The notes below the pieces were generated by a model. It did not search any database and was not told the DNA's origin. It saw nothing but the letters and a program-made list of their open reading frames with translations. Shown here one piece after another: positions 27,182 to 35,515 of a DNA stretch of 64,000 nucleotides. Source of the DNA: UBA1672 sp046542355 (GTDB lineage: Bacteria; Pseudomonadota; Alphaproteobacteria; Micavibrionales; Micavibrionaceae); NCBI GenBank assembly GCA_046542355.1, contig JBKHBN010000001.1, positions 175,064-239,063 on the forward strand, written 5' to 3'. A program made the position numbers and the translations under genes. Each line of letters starts with the position of its first letter. The stretch's first letter is position 1.

Positions 27182-28474
27182 CTAATCTTTATCCGATAAC
27201 AAAACAGCGACCTCATCCTTTGTAAAACGTCTGGCGTTAACCAAAGAAGGGATACGCGTTTCCCCATCATATTGTACCCTCTTAGATGCGTAATACTCCC
27301 AGACCACTTCCTTGCCTCTGGTAACTTCAAATATCCTTCCACTATGAGTTTCTGTCACAAGAAAATTACCATTAGGCAATATATCAATCATCCCGTTATA
27401 AACACTATAGAATGGCTGCTCAGCCGTTCCAGTATACTGCCAGACTATTTTTTGACTCTTTAGATCATATTCAAGGACTCTTGATCGTCCCCCTTCCCCA
27501 AGATGCCCTTGATTATCAAACATAATAATATTGCCATTCTCTAGGAATCTGGTGTTATGCTGTCCTCGCCATGGCCCATAAAAAGCCCAGGTAACTTTTT
27601 CCGTCTGCATATCCACAAATACGATCATATCCAAATTCCTAAAAGACAGCATAACACTATTGTCAGATATCTTTGGAAACTGACGCGCAAATTCGGCAGG
27701 AACAACCGTTACCGTATTTGGATGGAAAAAATCTCCCACCCGATAATTTTCATCATCAGGCACAAGTTCTAAATCATCCAAAACCCCTTGATAATCTGTG
27801 CCATGAAAAGCATCCAACAGAGAAATACGTTTTTGCACTTCCCCATCAGGGGTCATAACAACAACAAAATTCTCCAGATAAGGCGGAGAAAGATGCGTTA
27901 GCCCAGGATGATCCTCTAAACGCAACCGAACCGCTAAAGATACAAAAGAACCAGAATCAATGAAATCCATGTCATGAGTAACTTTTTCCCCGCTATGCCA
28001 TAATAAATTGGACGCTCCGTCATACTTGCTCATCCCGTATTCAACCATAAAATCCTTAGAACTAAAATGTGCCGTATAAATGTTTCTAGGATCCGCAGGA
28101 TCAGGAAAAGCTCTTATCAAATAAGGCTTGTCATTCATAAGAGTTATATGTTCTTCCGGGAAATCAGTGTCCCATTTGTACACAACATCTCCATCCATAT
28201 CCACCAACAAGACCATTTCATCAGGATGTGCAAAAAAAGTATAATCACCCCATGTTTTTTCAGGATTGTAAATTGTAACACCTTTTTTCGAATGCTCCAC
28301 AGGAAAATACCGCCAGATATTAACTGAAGGCTTTTCCAGAAGAAACGATACATACCTAAAGACATCAGCCGGATCATGAATATATTTTTTAATTAAATCC
28401 CTGTGGACAGTGCTCACCAACACCATAAAGAGATAAGAGGTTATAAAACCGATGGTAAAAAACTTGGCTCGCAA
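27182..28474 (-). CDS. Arylsulfotransferase (ASST)-like beta-propeller protein
   Basis: A 430-residue protein. TTG 28474 is the start, with AGGGAG about 9 bases upstream. Residues 4-20 are a membrane anchor or uncleaved signal, so the bulk should face the periplasm. The rest shows the ASST pattern of repeated D-x-D/G-x-V-x-W blades: VLLVDMDGDVVYKWDTD, GQHNTRFLENGNIIMFDNQG, LPNGNFLVTETHSGRIFEV and GKEVVWEYY. Classical ASST moves sulfate between phenols through a sulfo-histidine, and His in GQHNTR is the likely equivalent. It could also be a non-catalytic propeller. It is flanked by the spermidine-synthase-like gene and priA. Confidence 0.75.
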   Translation of the reverse strand: MRAKFFTIGFITSYLFMVLVSTVHRDLIKKYIHDPADVFRYVSFLLEKPSVNIWRYFPVEHSKKGVTIYNPEKTWGDYTFFAHPDEMVLLVDMDGDVVYKWDTDFPEEHITLMNDKPYLIRAFPDPADPRNIYTAHFSSKDFMVEYGMSKYDGASNLLWHSGEKVTHDMDFIDSGSFVSLAVRLRLEDHPGLTHLSPPYLENFVVVMTPDGEVQKRISLLDAFHGTDYQGVLDDLELVPDDENYRVGDFFHPNTVTVVPAEFARQFPKISDNSVMLSFRNLDMIVFVDMQTEKVTWAFYGPWRGQHNTRFLENGNIIMFDNQGHLGEGGRSRVLEYDLKSQKIVWQYTGTAEQPFYSVYNGMIDILPNGNFLVTETHSGRIFEVTRGKEVVWEYYASKRVQYDGETRIPSLVNARRFTKDEVAVLLSDKD

Positions 28475-28519
28475 CTTTCGACACTCCCTGAGAAAACAGC
28501 TAATAAACCGGCTGCAATA

Positions 28520-30784
28520 TTACAAAAAACTCTGCGGATCGACATCAATATAAACCCGCACACCCGATGGCACCTTAACACTGCCAACCCAGGAATGCAC
28601 GGTCTTTTGCACATCAATCCCCTTATCCGCTCTAAGCAAAAGACGATAACGATACCGCCCGCGCAAGCGCGCCATAGGAGCAGGAGCAGGGCCTAACGTT
28701 TGCACCTGCGCACCACTCTCACTCACCCCTTGTGGCGCATTTCGCCCAAGAGCTTTGGCAACATCGACAACCAGATTTTCATCCCGCCCCGATACAATAA
28801 CCCCAACCAAACGGCTATAGGGAGGCATATGCGCAGCCTCCCGCTCCGCAGCTTCAACCGACAAAAATTCATCCCGGCCCTTAGCCGCCATCGCTTTCAT
28901 AATTCTGTGCTCCGGCATCCAGCTTTGCAATAAGACCTGCCCTTGCCTGCCTTTAGCGCGCCCGGCTCGGCCAGCAACCTGATGCAGCATTTGATAAGTA
29001 CGCTCAGCCGCCCGAAGGTCACCCCCGCGCAAGCCAAGATCCGAATCAACCACACCAACCAGCGTCAAATGAGGAAAATGATGTCCCTTGGCAATAATTT
29101 GCGTTCCAATCACAATATCAACATCGCCGCGCTCTATCGTAGAAATCATCTCCTTTAACTCTTCATGGCTATCGGTCGTATCACTGGCCAGCACCATAAT
29201 GCACGCATCCGGAAACAAACCTTTCGTTTCCTCATAAATCCGCTCCACACCCGGCCCGCAAACAGCAAAAGAATCCGTATCCTCACACGATGGACAAAGC
29301 TTTGGGATAGCCTCATGATACCCGCAATGATGACAATGCAACCGCCCTGAACGCCGGTGCTCGACCAGCCACGCGGTGCAGCGCGGACATTCCATCCTGT
29401 GCCCGCACGTTCTACACAGCGTTAACGGCGCATAACCCCTGCGGTTTAAAAAGAGTAATACCTGCTCGCCCTTCTCCAGAGTTTGCTGCATAGCCAGCAC
29501 CAGCGAACGCGACAAAAAACGGTGCCGCTCCGGCTTATCACTACGCAAATCCACAACATCAATCTCCGGCAGCGTAGCCCCGCCATAACGCGAAGCAAGC
29601 TCCAGATGGTGATAACGGCCACTACCGGCAGGAGGAGCCCACGCATTGATCATTGTTTCCAGCGACGGTGTCGCAGAAATCAAAACGATTGGAATATCTC
29701 CCAGATGCGCCCGCACCACCGCCATATCCCGCGCATGATAAATAACGCCGTCCTCTTGCTTATAGGCCGGATCATGCTCCTCATCGACAATTATCAACCC
29801 CAGCTCTTTATAAGGAAGAAACAAAGATGAACGCGCCCCGACAACAACGCGCGTATCACCTTGCGCAACCCCGCGCCATGCCGCCCTGCGCTGCGCTGGC
29901 GTCAAATTGGAGTGCCACAAGGCCGGAGAGCACCCGAAACGTTTCTTGAAACGATCCAAAAAAGCATTCGACAAAGCAATTTCCGGCAACATGATAAGCA
30001 CCTGCCTGCCCTGCTCAAGCGCCTGCGCAACCGCCTCAAAATAAACCTCGGTCTTGCCCGCCCCTGTTACGCCATCCAGCAATATCGCGCTATACCGGCC
30101 AGAGCGTACAGCCTCACACAAAGCATCCGCGCCCTTTTGCTGATCATCCGACAGCCGTGCAAGGCGCCCTTTGGGATCAGGATAAAGACACGGCGCGAGA
30201 TTAAAAACACTCACCTCTTCCAACAACCCCTTATCCGCCATCGCCGAGATTACACCAGCCGAACACCCGGCTTCCTTGGCAATATCACAAGCCTGACGCA
30301 CCACACCATCAGCCATAACCTCAAGCACCTTCCGGCGCTGTGGCGTAAGCGCCTTATCATTGACCTGCACCCCCTTAACGCAGTGAAACCCGCGCGCAGC
30401 CTTGGGCGGATAAAGCGCAGCAGGAACACTCAGCGCCATTTTCAAGACAGCCCCCTTCATCGACAAAGTATAAGCCCCAACCCAGTCAATAAAACCGCGC
30501 ATCACCTCTGGCATAGGCTCAACATCAAAGCGCGATATAATCTCCTTGAGCCTGCTCGCAGCAACCTCGCCACAGCCAGCCCCCCAGACCACCCCAATCA
30601 CTTCACGATTGCCCAATGGCACACATACATAATCTCCCGGCGCAACGCGCAAGCCCTCAGGAACCAGATAATCATACGGCTTATCAACCGGATAAGGCAC
30701 AAGCACAGCAACACTGCTCCGCAGCGCACCGCTGCCAGCTTCATCATCAGATATGTTATTTTCGAATAATGCCCCTTGAGTCAT
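28520..30784 (-). CDS. priA: Primosomal protein N' (replication restart helicase)
   Basis: A 754-residue superfamily 2 helicase that reloads the replisome at stalled forks. The N-terminal 3'-OH binding domain (VLVPYPVDKPYDYLVP, then PGDYVCVPLGNREVIGVVW) is followed by Walker A GVTGAGKTEVYFEA near residue 240 and the DEEHD box. A two-zinc module follows (CRTCGHRMECPRC, then CHHCGYHEAIPKLCPSC), then IGTQIIAKGHHFPHLTLVGV and the GRAGRA box. Length is normal. It is divergent from fsa and lies at the conserved position of the atp-priA-fsa-DUF484-xerC series. Confidence 0.97.
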   Translation of the reverse strand: MTQGALFENNISDDEAGSGALRSSVAVLVPYPVDKPYDYLVPEGLRVAPGDYVCVPLGNREVIGVVWGAGCGEVAASRLKEIISRFDVEPMPEVMRGFIDWVGAYTLSMKGAVLKMALSVPAALYPPKAARGFHCVKGVQVNDKALTPQRRKVLEVMADGVVRQACDIAKEAGCSAGVISAMADKGLLEEVSVFNLAPCLYPDPKGRLARLSDDQQKGADALCEAVRSGRYSAILLDGVTGAGKTEVYFEAVAQALEQGRQVLIMLPEIALSNAFLDRFKKRFGCSPALWHSNLTPAQRRAAWRGVAQGDTRVVVGARSSLFLPYKELGLIIVDEEHDPAYKQEDGVIYHARDMAVVRAHLGDIPIVLISATPSLETMINAWAPPAGSGRYHHLELASRYGGATLPEIDVVDLRSDKPERHRFLSRSLVLAMQQTLEKGEQVLLFLNRRGYAPLTLCRTCGHRMECPRCTAWLVEHRRSGRLHCHHCGYHEAIPKLCPSCEDTDSFAVCGPGVERIYEETKGLFPDACIMVLASDTTDSHEELKEMISTIERGDVDIVIGTQIIAKGHHFPHLTLVGVVDSDLGLRGGDLRAAERTYQMLHQVAGRAGRAKGRQGQVLLQSWMPEHRIMKAMAAKGRDEFLSVEAAEREAAHMPPYSRLVGVIVSGRDENLVVDVAKALGRNAPQGVSESGAQVQTLGPAPAPMARLRGRYRYRLLLRADKGIDVQKTVHSWVGSVKVPSGVRVYIDVDPQSFL

Positions 30785-30906
30785 GGACTAAATATCTATC
30801 ATCTTGCTCTTGCCCTGTAGAGAAAAAAACTTTACGCTCCGGACTGCCAATGCACAAGCAAGATTCACAAACAACAATTACAGCAACAAAAAGCAGGACA
30901 TATACC

Positions 30907-31566
30907 ATGAAATTCTTCATCGACACCGCAGACATTGATGAAATCGAAGATCTCGCCGCAACAGGGCTATTAGACGGTGTAACAACAAACCCATCTCTTG
31001 TTGCCAAAACAGGAAAAGACTTCAAATCTCTCATCAAAGAAATATGCAAGATTGTAACCAAAGGCCCCGTCAGTGCAGAAGTCACGGCAACAGATTATGA
31101 AACGATGCGCAAGGAAGCAGACGTTTTACGAGCACTTGCCGACAATGTTGCTATCAAAGTTCCATTAACACCAGATGGCCTGAAAGTCTGTAAGGAACTT
31201 TCCGATGAGAGCACCCTTGTCAATGTAACCCTGTGTTTCTCAGCCGGACAGGCACTTCTTGCCGCAAAAGCAGGTGCTGCCTTTATATCACCTTTCGTTG
31301 GCCGCCTTGATGACATCAGCTATCAAGGGCTGGATCTGATCGCAGACATCCTGAACATCTATGACAGCTACCCTGATCTTGATACAGAAGTTCTGGTTGC
31401 CTCCATCCGCAACCCGATGCACATCATAGAGTCTGCAAAAATGGGCGCACACGTCATGACAGCGCCACCAAAAGTAATAAAACAGCTCTACAATCACCCC
31501 CTTACAGACAAAGGTCTGGCCGCCTTTGTAGCGGACTGGGAAAAAACCGGACAAAGCATCCTGTAA
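30907..31566 (+). CDS. fsa: Fructose-6-phosphate aldolase / small transaldolase
   Basis: A 219-residue TIM-barrel enzyme of the short transaldolase group (FSA/TalC type). The frame is open from 30616, but ATG 30907 gives the family start MKFFIDTADIDEIEDL. Other marks are GVTTNPSLVAKTG, the Schiff-base lysine in VAIKVPLTPDGLK near residue 86, ISPFVGRLDDIS and VLVASIRNPMHI. Whether it acts as a transaldolase in the pentose phosphate pathway or as an aldolase cannot be told from the sequence. It is divergent from priA; a hairpin follows the stop codon. Confidence 0.92.
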   Translation: MKFFIDTADIDEIEDLAATGLLDGVTTNPSLVAKTGKDFKSLIKEICKIVTKGPVSAEVTATDYETMRKEADVLRALADNVAIKVPLTPDGLKVCKELSDESTLVNVTLCFSAGQALLAAKAGAAFISPFVGRLDDISYQGLDLIADILNIYDSYPDLDTEVLVASIRNPMHIIESAKMGAHVMTAPPKVIKQLYNHPLTDKGLAAFVADWEKTGQSIL

Positions 31567-31589
31567 ATAAAGATCGTAAAAATATCACC

Positions 31590-31611
31590 AAAGCGCGCAA
31601 CAACGCGCTTT
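31590..31611 (+). terminator. Hairpin after fsa (weak terminator)
   Basis: AAAGCGCG (31590-31597) and CGCGCTTT (31604-31611) form a perfect 8-pair stem with a CAACAA loop. No T-run follows beyond the stem, so termination would be inefficient and the DUF484 gene 33 bases on may be read through. Confidence 0.45.
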
Positions 31612-31643
31612 GAACGATTAAACCACTATGTTATGATTCGCAC

Positions 31644-32390
31644 ATGAACACTTCACAATCCAATCCCGCCTTAACCAAAGACCATACAAAAAGTCCCGTG
31701 ACCGAAGAAAAAAGACTATCATTAACCAAAGACGACATTCTTGGTTTCCTGTCTCAAAACCCGGCCTTCCTGCAGGAAAATCCGGATGTAATCGATGCAC
31801 TACTGCCACCCAAAACGCCTAAGAAAAAAGGCGAAGTTGCAAACTTCCAGTCATACCTGATCGAGCGCCTCAAAGCCGACAAACAAGAGGTGATCAACAA
31901 CACACGCACACTTGTTGAAAATGCACGCTCGAACATGAACAACCAGCAGCGTATCCATAAAGCGGTGCTCCGTCTACTCGAATCAAGATCCTTGAACGAG
32001 TTTATCCAGTGCATCACTATGGATCTGGCTTCCATGCTTGATGTTGACATCTCGGTTCTAATCGTAGAATGCGACGATGCACAAATCCCGCATATCGATC
32101 AAAAAGGGCTGCGCATCCTGCCCCCTGGCACTGTCGCAGGATGGATGCAAGATAAAACCATCATGCTGCAAGACGATATCAGCGGAATCGAAGCCATTTA
32201 CGGTGGCGGCGCAACCCTCGTGCGCTCACAGATGCTGCTGCGAATCGACATCTCGGAAGACACGCCTCCCGCTATTCTAGCGTTTGGCAGCCGCGAGCCT
32301 GATATGTTCAAAGACGGGCAGGCCACCGATCAAATCGCTTTCCTTGCCCGCGTCGTAGAACGTGCGTTCAGATTATTGTTAAACACCTAG
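31644..32390 (+). CDS. DUF484 family protein
   Basis: A 248-residue GAF-like protein of the DUF484 family. The family start is visible in DDILGFLSQNPAFLQENPDVIDALLPP (residues 33-58), followed by a coiled-coil linker (RLKADKQEVINNTRTLVENAR) and a GAF-type domain ending in LAFGSREPDMF and FLARVVERAFR. The role is unknown. In many proteobacteria it stands beside xerC, as here apart from two small minus-strand genes inserted between them. Confidence 0.85.
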   Translation: MNTSQSNPALTKDHTKSPVTEEKRLSLTKDDILGFLSQNPAFLQENPDVIDALLPPKTPKKKGEVANFQSYLIERLKADKQEVINNTRTLVENARSNMNNQQRIHKAVLRLLESRSLNEFIQCITMDLASMLDVDISVLIVECDDAQIPHIDQKGLRILPPGTVAGWMQDKTIMLQDDISGIEAIYGGGATLVRSQMLLRIDISEDTPPAILAFGSREPDMFKDGQATDQIAFLARVVERAFRLLLNT

Positions 32391-32415
32391 GGCGCATTAA
32401 CATAAGGAAGAGCTA

Positions 32416-32658
32416 TTAACGATCCAATACAGGGATTCGATGAGTACAGCCATCACTTGCGGAAACCAGACAAACCCCATCACGATCGCTTACAATATGA
32501 CCACCCAGACGCTCACTGTACGCTACAACCGCAGGAACGCCTTGCTCTGTAAGTCCTTCACGCGCACGCTCTACAGCTTCATCAAAGCTATCACCCAGAC
32601 TATGGCCAACAAACCTAAATATCAATCTATGCCCTCGAAACGGAACAACTCTAGACAT
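32416..32658 (-). CDS. Small unknown protein
   Basis: An 80-residue protein. ATG 32658 is chosen over the longer frame because AAGAGG stands just upstream. The sequence MSRVVPFRGHRLIFRFVGHS, then SFDEAVERAREGL and GVPAVVAYSERLGGHIVS, could form a small alpha-beta fold. No family is recognised. It is followed on the same strand by nothing and preceded by another small gene at 32739. Both interrupt the usual DUF484-xerC neighbourhood on the opposite strand. Confidence 0.6.
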   Translation of the reverse strand: MSRVVPFRGHRLIFRFVGHSLGDSFDEAVERAREGLTEQGVPAVVAYSERLGGHIVSDRDGVCLVSASDGCTHRIPVLDR

Positions 32659-32738
32659 AAAAAACCTCTTTCTATAAAAAACACAAGAAATCAAATAGAG
32701 CGAGGCTTCCGCTGATTACAAAAGCCCCGCCGCAATAC

Positions 32739-32954
32739 TTAGGATCCGCAAACGGGAAATGTAAAAATATCATTCCCTTCCTTAACATGCACCTCGCTAA
32801 GACCACCGCTTCCCTGAGGAGCTTTGATAACCCAACCATCAGGCTGAAGTTGCGCATGTGCAGACATCTTTGTTGTACGCATAAACTGCTGCGCTGCCTT
32901 GTTTGCCGCCGCCTCAAAATCACTTACTGCTCGGCCACCTGTATTATTTGCCAT
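32739..32954 (-). CDS. Small unknown protein
   Basis: A 71-residue protein. ATG 32954 has AAGGAAAA upstream, a good ribosome site. The N-terminal half is a helix (FEAAANKAAQQFMRT), and the second half (LQPDGWVIKAPQGSGGLSEVHVKEGNDIFTFPV) looks like strands of a small beta structure. No family is recognised. It is probably cotranscribed with the gene at 32416, 80 bases downstream. Confidence 0.6.
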   Translation of the reverse strand: MANNTGGRAVSDFEAAANKAAQQFMRTTKMSAHAQLQPDGWVIKAPQGSGGLSEVHVKEGNDIFTFPVCGS

Positions 32955-33058
32955 ATCGCTTTTCCTTTCCCAAAAAATCGTTTATACTGATGCGATAATT
33001 GACAAATAAAGAAGACAAATCCCCCCGTCAAATCTTTTCGCACCCCCATCATAAGCCC

Positions 33059-34000
33059 ATGTTAAAACAAGAAAAAATGGCGTTATGCGCCGCAGATTTA
33101 AGAGATAAACTAGAGCGCTGGCAAGAGTACCTGCACATAGAAAAACAGGTCTCTACCCACACATTGCGCGCATACACCGCAGATGTAAGCCATTTTATTA
33201 CATTTCTCAGCGCCCATCTCGCCAAAAAACCGTGCCTTGATGACCTCTCGCAAATATCGATTCGCGATTTCCGCAGCTGGATGTCACGCAAAGCCATGGA
33301 CGGCACATCCAATGCCAGCCGCGCCCGATCGCTCTCCGGCATTAAAAACCTGCTAAACTGGCTCGACAGGCAAGGCATTATGCATAACGCAGCCATAAGC
33401 ACTGTGCGCTCCCCCAAACTGCCGCATAAACTTCCGCGCCCCTTGCATGAAGAACAAGCCATCGAAGTCATAGAAAACGCCGCCACGCTTGAAACAAAGA
33501 GCTGGATCGGCAAAAGAAATGCCGCCTTGTTCATGCTGCTTTATGGCTGTGGGCTGCGCATTAATGAGGCGCTGTCTTTAAACCTTGAAAACATGCCCCA
33601 TAACGGATTTTTGCGCGTTCTGGGAAAAGGCAGCAAAGAACGGCAAGTCCCTGTAATCGCACTTATCGAAACAACATTGGAAGATTATTTAAAAAACTGC
33701 CCCTTCGCGCGCAATGATCCCAAACGCGCGGTATTTCTTGGCTCTCGCGGAGCACGGCTCAATCAAGGCGTTGCCCAGCGCGCCATGCGCCAGATCCGCG
33801 CAACACTGGGATTACCCGAAAACGCAACCCCGCACGCCCTGCGCCACAGCTTTGCAACGCACCTGCTGCAAAACGGAGCCAACCTCAGAGAAATACAAGA
33901 ACTGCTCGGTCACGCAACCCTAAGCACAACCCAGCGCTATACCGAACTCAATGCAGAAGAAATGATGCGCATCTATCGCGCCGCCCACCCAAGGGCTTGA
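33059..34000 (+). CDS. xerC: Tyrosine recombinase XerC
   Basis: About 313 residues. It is a site-specific recombinase that, with XerD, resolves chromosome dimers at dif near the terminus. The N-terminal SAM-like domain (LRDKLERWQEYLHIEKQVSTHTLRAYTADVSHF) is followed by the catalytic domain with the Arg in GCGLRINEAL, Lys in GKGSKERQVPV, H-x2-R in PHALRHSFATHLL, His in LLGHATLSTTQRY and the nucleophilic Tyr in that last block. TTG 32999, ATG 33059 and ATG 33077 are all possible starts; none has a strong ribosome site. It keeps the conserved position next to DUF484 and lpd. Chromosomal setting and lack of repeats argue against a phage integrase. Confidence 0.93.
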   Translation: MLKQEKMALCAADLRDKLERWQEYLHIEKQVSTHTLRAYTADVSHFITFLSAHLAKKPCLDDLSQISIRDFRSWMSRKAMDGTSNASRARSLSGIKNLLNWLDRQGIMHNAAISTVRSPKLPHKLPRPLHEEQAIEVIENAATLETKSWIGKRNAALFMLLYGCGLRINEALSLNLENMPHNGFLRVLGKGSKERQVPVIALIETTLEDYLKNCPFARNDPKRAVFLGSRGARLNQGVAQRAMRQIRATLGLPENATPHALRHSFATHLLQNGANLREIQELLGHATLSTTQRYTELNAEEMMRIYRAAHPRA

Positions 34001-34024
34001 AAGAACAAAACCAACCAAAACTTA

Positions 34025-35413
34025 TCAGCTATGCAACGCCCGCCCATGCACAGCAAGCGCGGCTTCTTTAACAACCTCCGTTAAGGTCTGATGCGCATGA
34101 CAGATGCGCGCAATATCCTCGGCTGTCCCCTCAAATTCCATGGCACTTACGATCTCGGCAATAAGGTCACCGGCATTAGGCCCGATAATATGCGCCCCAA
34201 GCACACGATCACTCTCCTTATCTGCCAGTATTTTGACAAACCCTTCAACCATCCCCATAGCCCGTGCGCGTCCGTTGGCCGCAAAAGAAAATTTACCGGA
34301 ACGATAGGCAATGCCAGCATCCTTGAGCATCTCCTCACTTTGCCCAACAGCAGCAATTTCCGGCCACGTATAAATAACACCAGGCACCATATTATAATCA
34401 ATATGCCCGCTTTGCCCCGCCAGCATCTCAGCCAGGATCACACCCTCATCCTCGGCCTTATGCGCCAGCATCGGCCCGGCGATCACATCACCAATCGCAT
34501 AAATCCCCTCAACCGAAGTCTCGAAAAACTCATCTGTAATAATACGCCCGCGCTCATCACGCTTGACACCAACTTCATCCAGCCCCAAACCATCCGTATA
34601 TGGCTTGCGTCCCACCGCCATCAACACCACATCAGCCTTAAGCGGCTGCGCGCGCCCGCCATCAGCAGGCCCAATACTTAACTCAACACCCTTGGCCAAA
34701 GACTTAACACTGACCACCTTGCTGGAAAGCTTGAACGACAAGCCCTGTTTTTCAAATATCTTGCGCGCCTCTTTTCGGATTTCACCATCCATCCCCGGCA
34801 AAATCTCATCCATAAATTCAACAACCGTGACTTTAGATCCCAAACGCCGCCACACCGTTCCAAGCTCCAGCCCGATAACTCCACCACCAATAACAACCAT
34901 ACTTTTAGGCACTTCCGTAAGCTCAAGCGCGCCTGTAGAAGACACAATTTTCTTCTCATCAATTTCGATCCCCGGAAGAGAAACAACATCAGAGCCGCTG
35001 GCAATAATAATATGATCTGCCTCATAGATGTCCTTACCGACCCTCACCTGCCCCGGCTCAACAATTTTAGCGCTTCCCTTTATGCGCGTAATCTTGTTCT
35101 TTTTAATAAGAAAATCAATCCCCTTGGTATTGACCTCCACCACACCGGCCTTATGCTTCATCATTGCCTTTAGATCCAATTTTGGCGAAACCTTTATCCC
35201 CATAGAAGCCATGTGATCCCGCGCATCCTCGTATTTCTCGGACGCATGCAACAAAGCCTTGGATGGAATGCACCCGACATTCAGGCACGTCCCGCCAAGC
35301 GTTTTGCGCTTCTCCACCAAAGCGGTTTTCATTCCCAGTTGCGCACAGCGAATAGCCGCAACATAACCACCAGGACCAGCCCCAATCACAAGACAATCAA
35401 ATCGCTCAGCCAT
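34025..35413 (-). CDS. lpd: Dihydrolipoamide dehydrogenase (E3)
   Basis: A 462-residue FAD enzyme that re-oxidises dihydrolipoamide of the 2-oxoglutarate (and possibly pyruvate) dehydrogenase complex. It shows the FAD loop GAGPGGYVAAIRCAQLG, the redox disulfide in GGTCLNVGCIPSKALLH near residue 41, the NAD loop VIGGGVIGLELG, and the C-terminal base pair in CHAHQTLTEVVKEAAL. GGAAGAG precedes ATG 35413. It is the last of the TCA genes in transcription order and is separated from sucB by the LOG-like giant and the deaminase. Confidence 0.97.
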   Translation of the reverse strand: MAERFDCLVIGAGPGGYVAAIRCAQLGMKTALVEKRKTLGGTCLNVGCIPSKALLHASEKYEDARDHMASMGIKVSPKLDLKAMMKHKAGVVEVNTKGIDFLIKKNKITRIKGSAKIVEPGQVRVGKDIYEADHIIIASGSDVVSLPGIEIDEKKIVSSTGALELTEVPKSMVVIGGGVIGLELGTVWRRLGSKVTVVEFMDEILPGMDGEIRKEARKIFEKQGLSFKLSSKVVSVKSLAKGVELSIGPADGGRAQPLKADVVLMAVGRKPYTDGLGLDEVGVKRDERGRIITDEFFETSVEGIYAIGDVIAGPMLAHKAEDEGVILAEMLAGQSGHIDYNMVPGVIYTWPEIAAVGQSEEMLKDAGIAYRSGKFSFAANGRARAMGMVEGFVKILADKESDRVLGAHIIGPNAGDLIAEIVSAMEFEGTAEDIARICHAHQTLTEVVKEAALAVHGRALHS

Positions 35414-35515
35414 ATCTCTTCCATACCGTTATTAAAGGGAACCACACTCCAGCACTTATAGTCCCCCATGATCACAGCCATGGCAAGCCAAAAGAAAACT
35501 CATCAAAAAGAAAAT

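Noticed and set aside
29861..30769. 302-residue plus-strand open frame
   Set aside because: It lies wholly opposite priA, which has complete helicase and zinc motifs. The frame's Arg/His/Asn-rich product is typical of antisense shadow frames.
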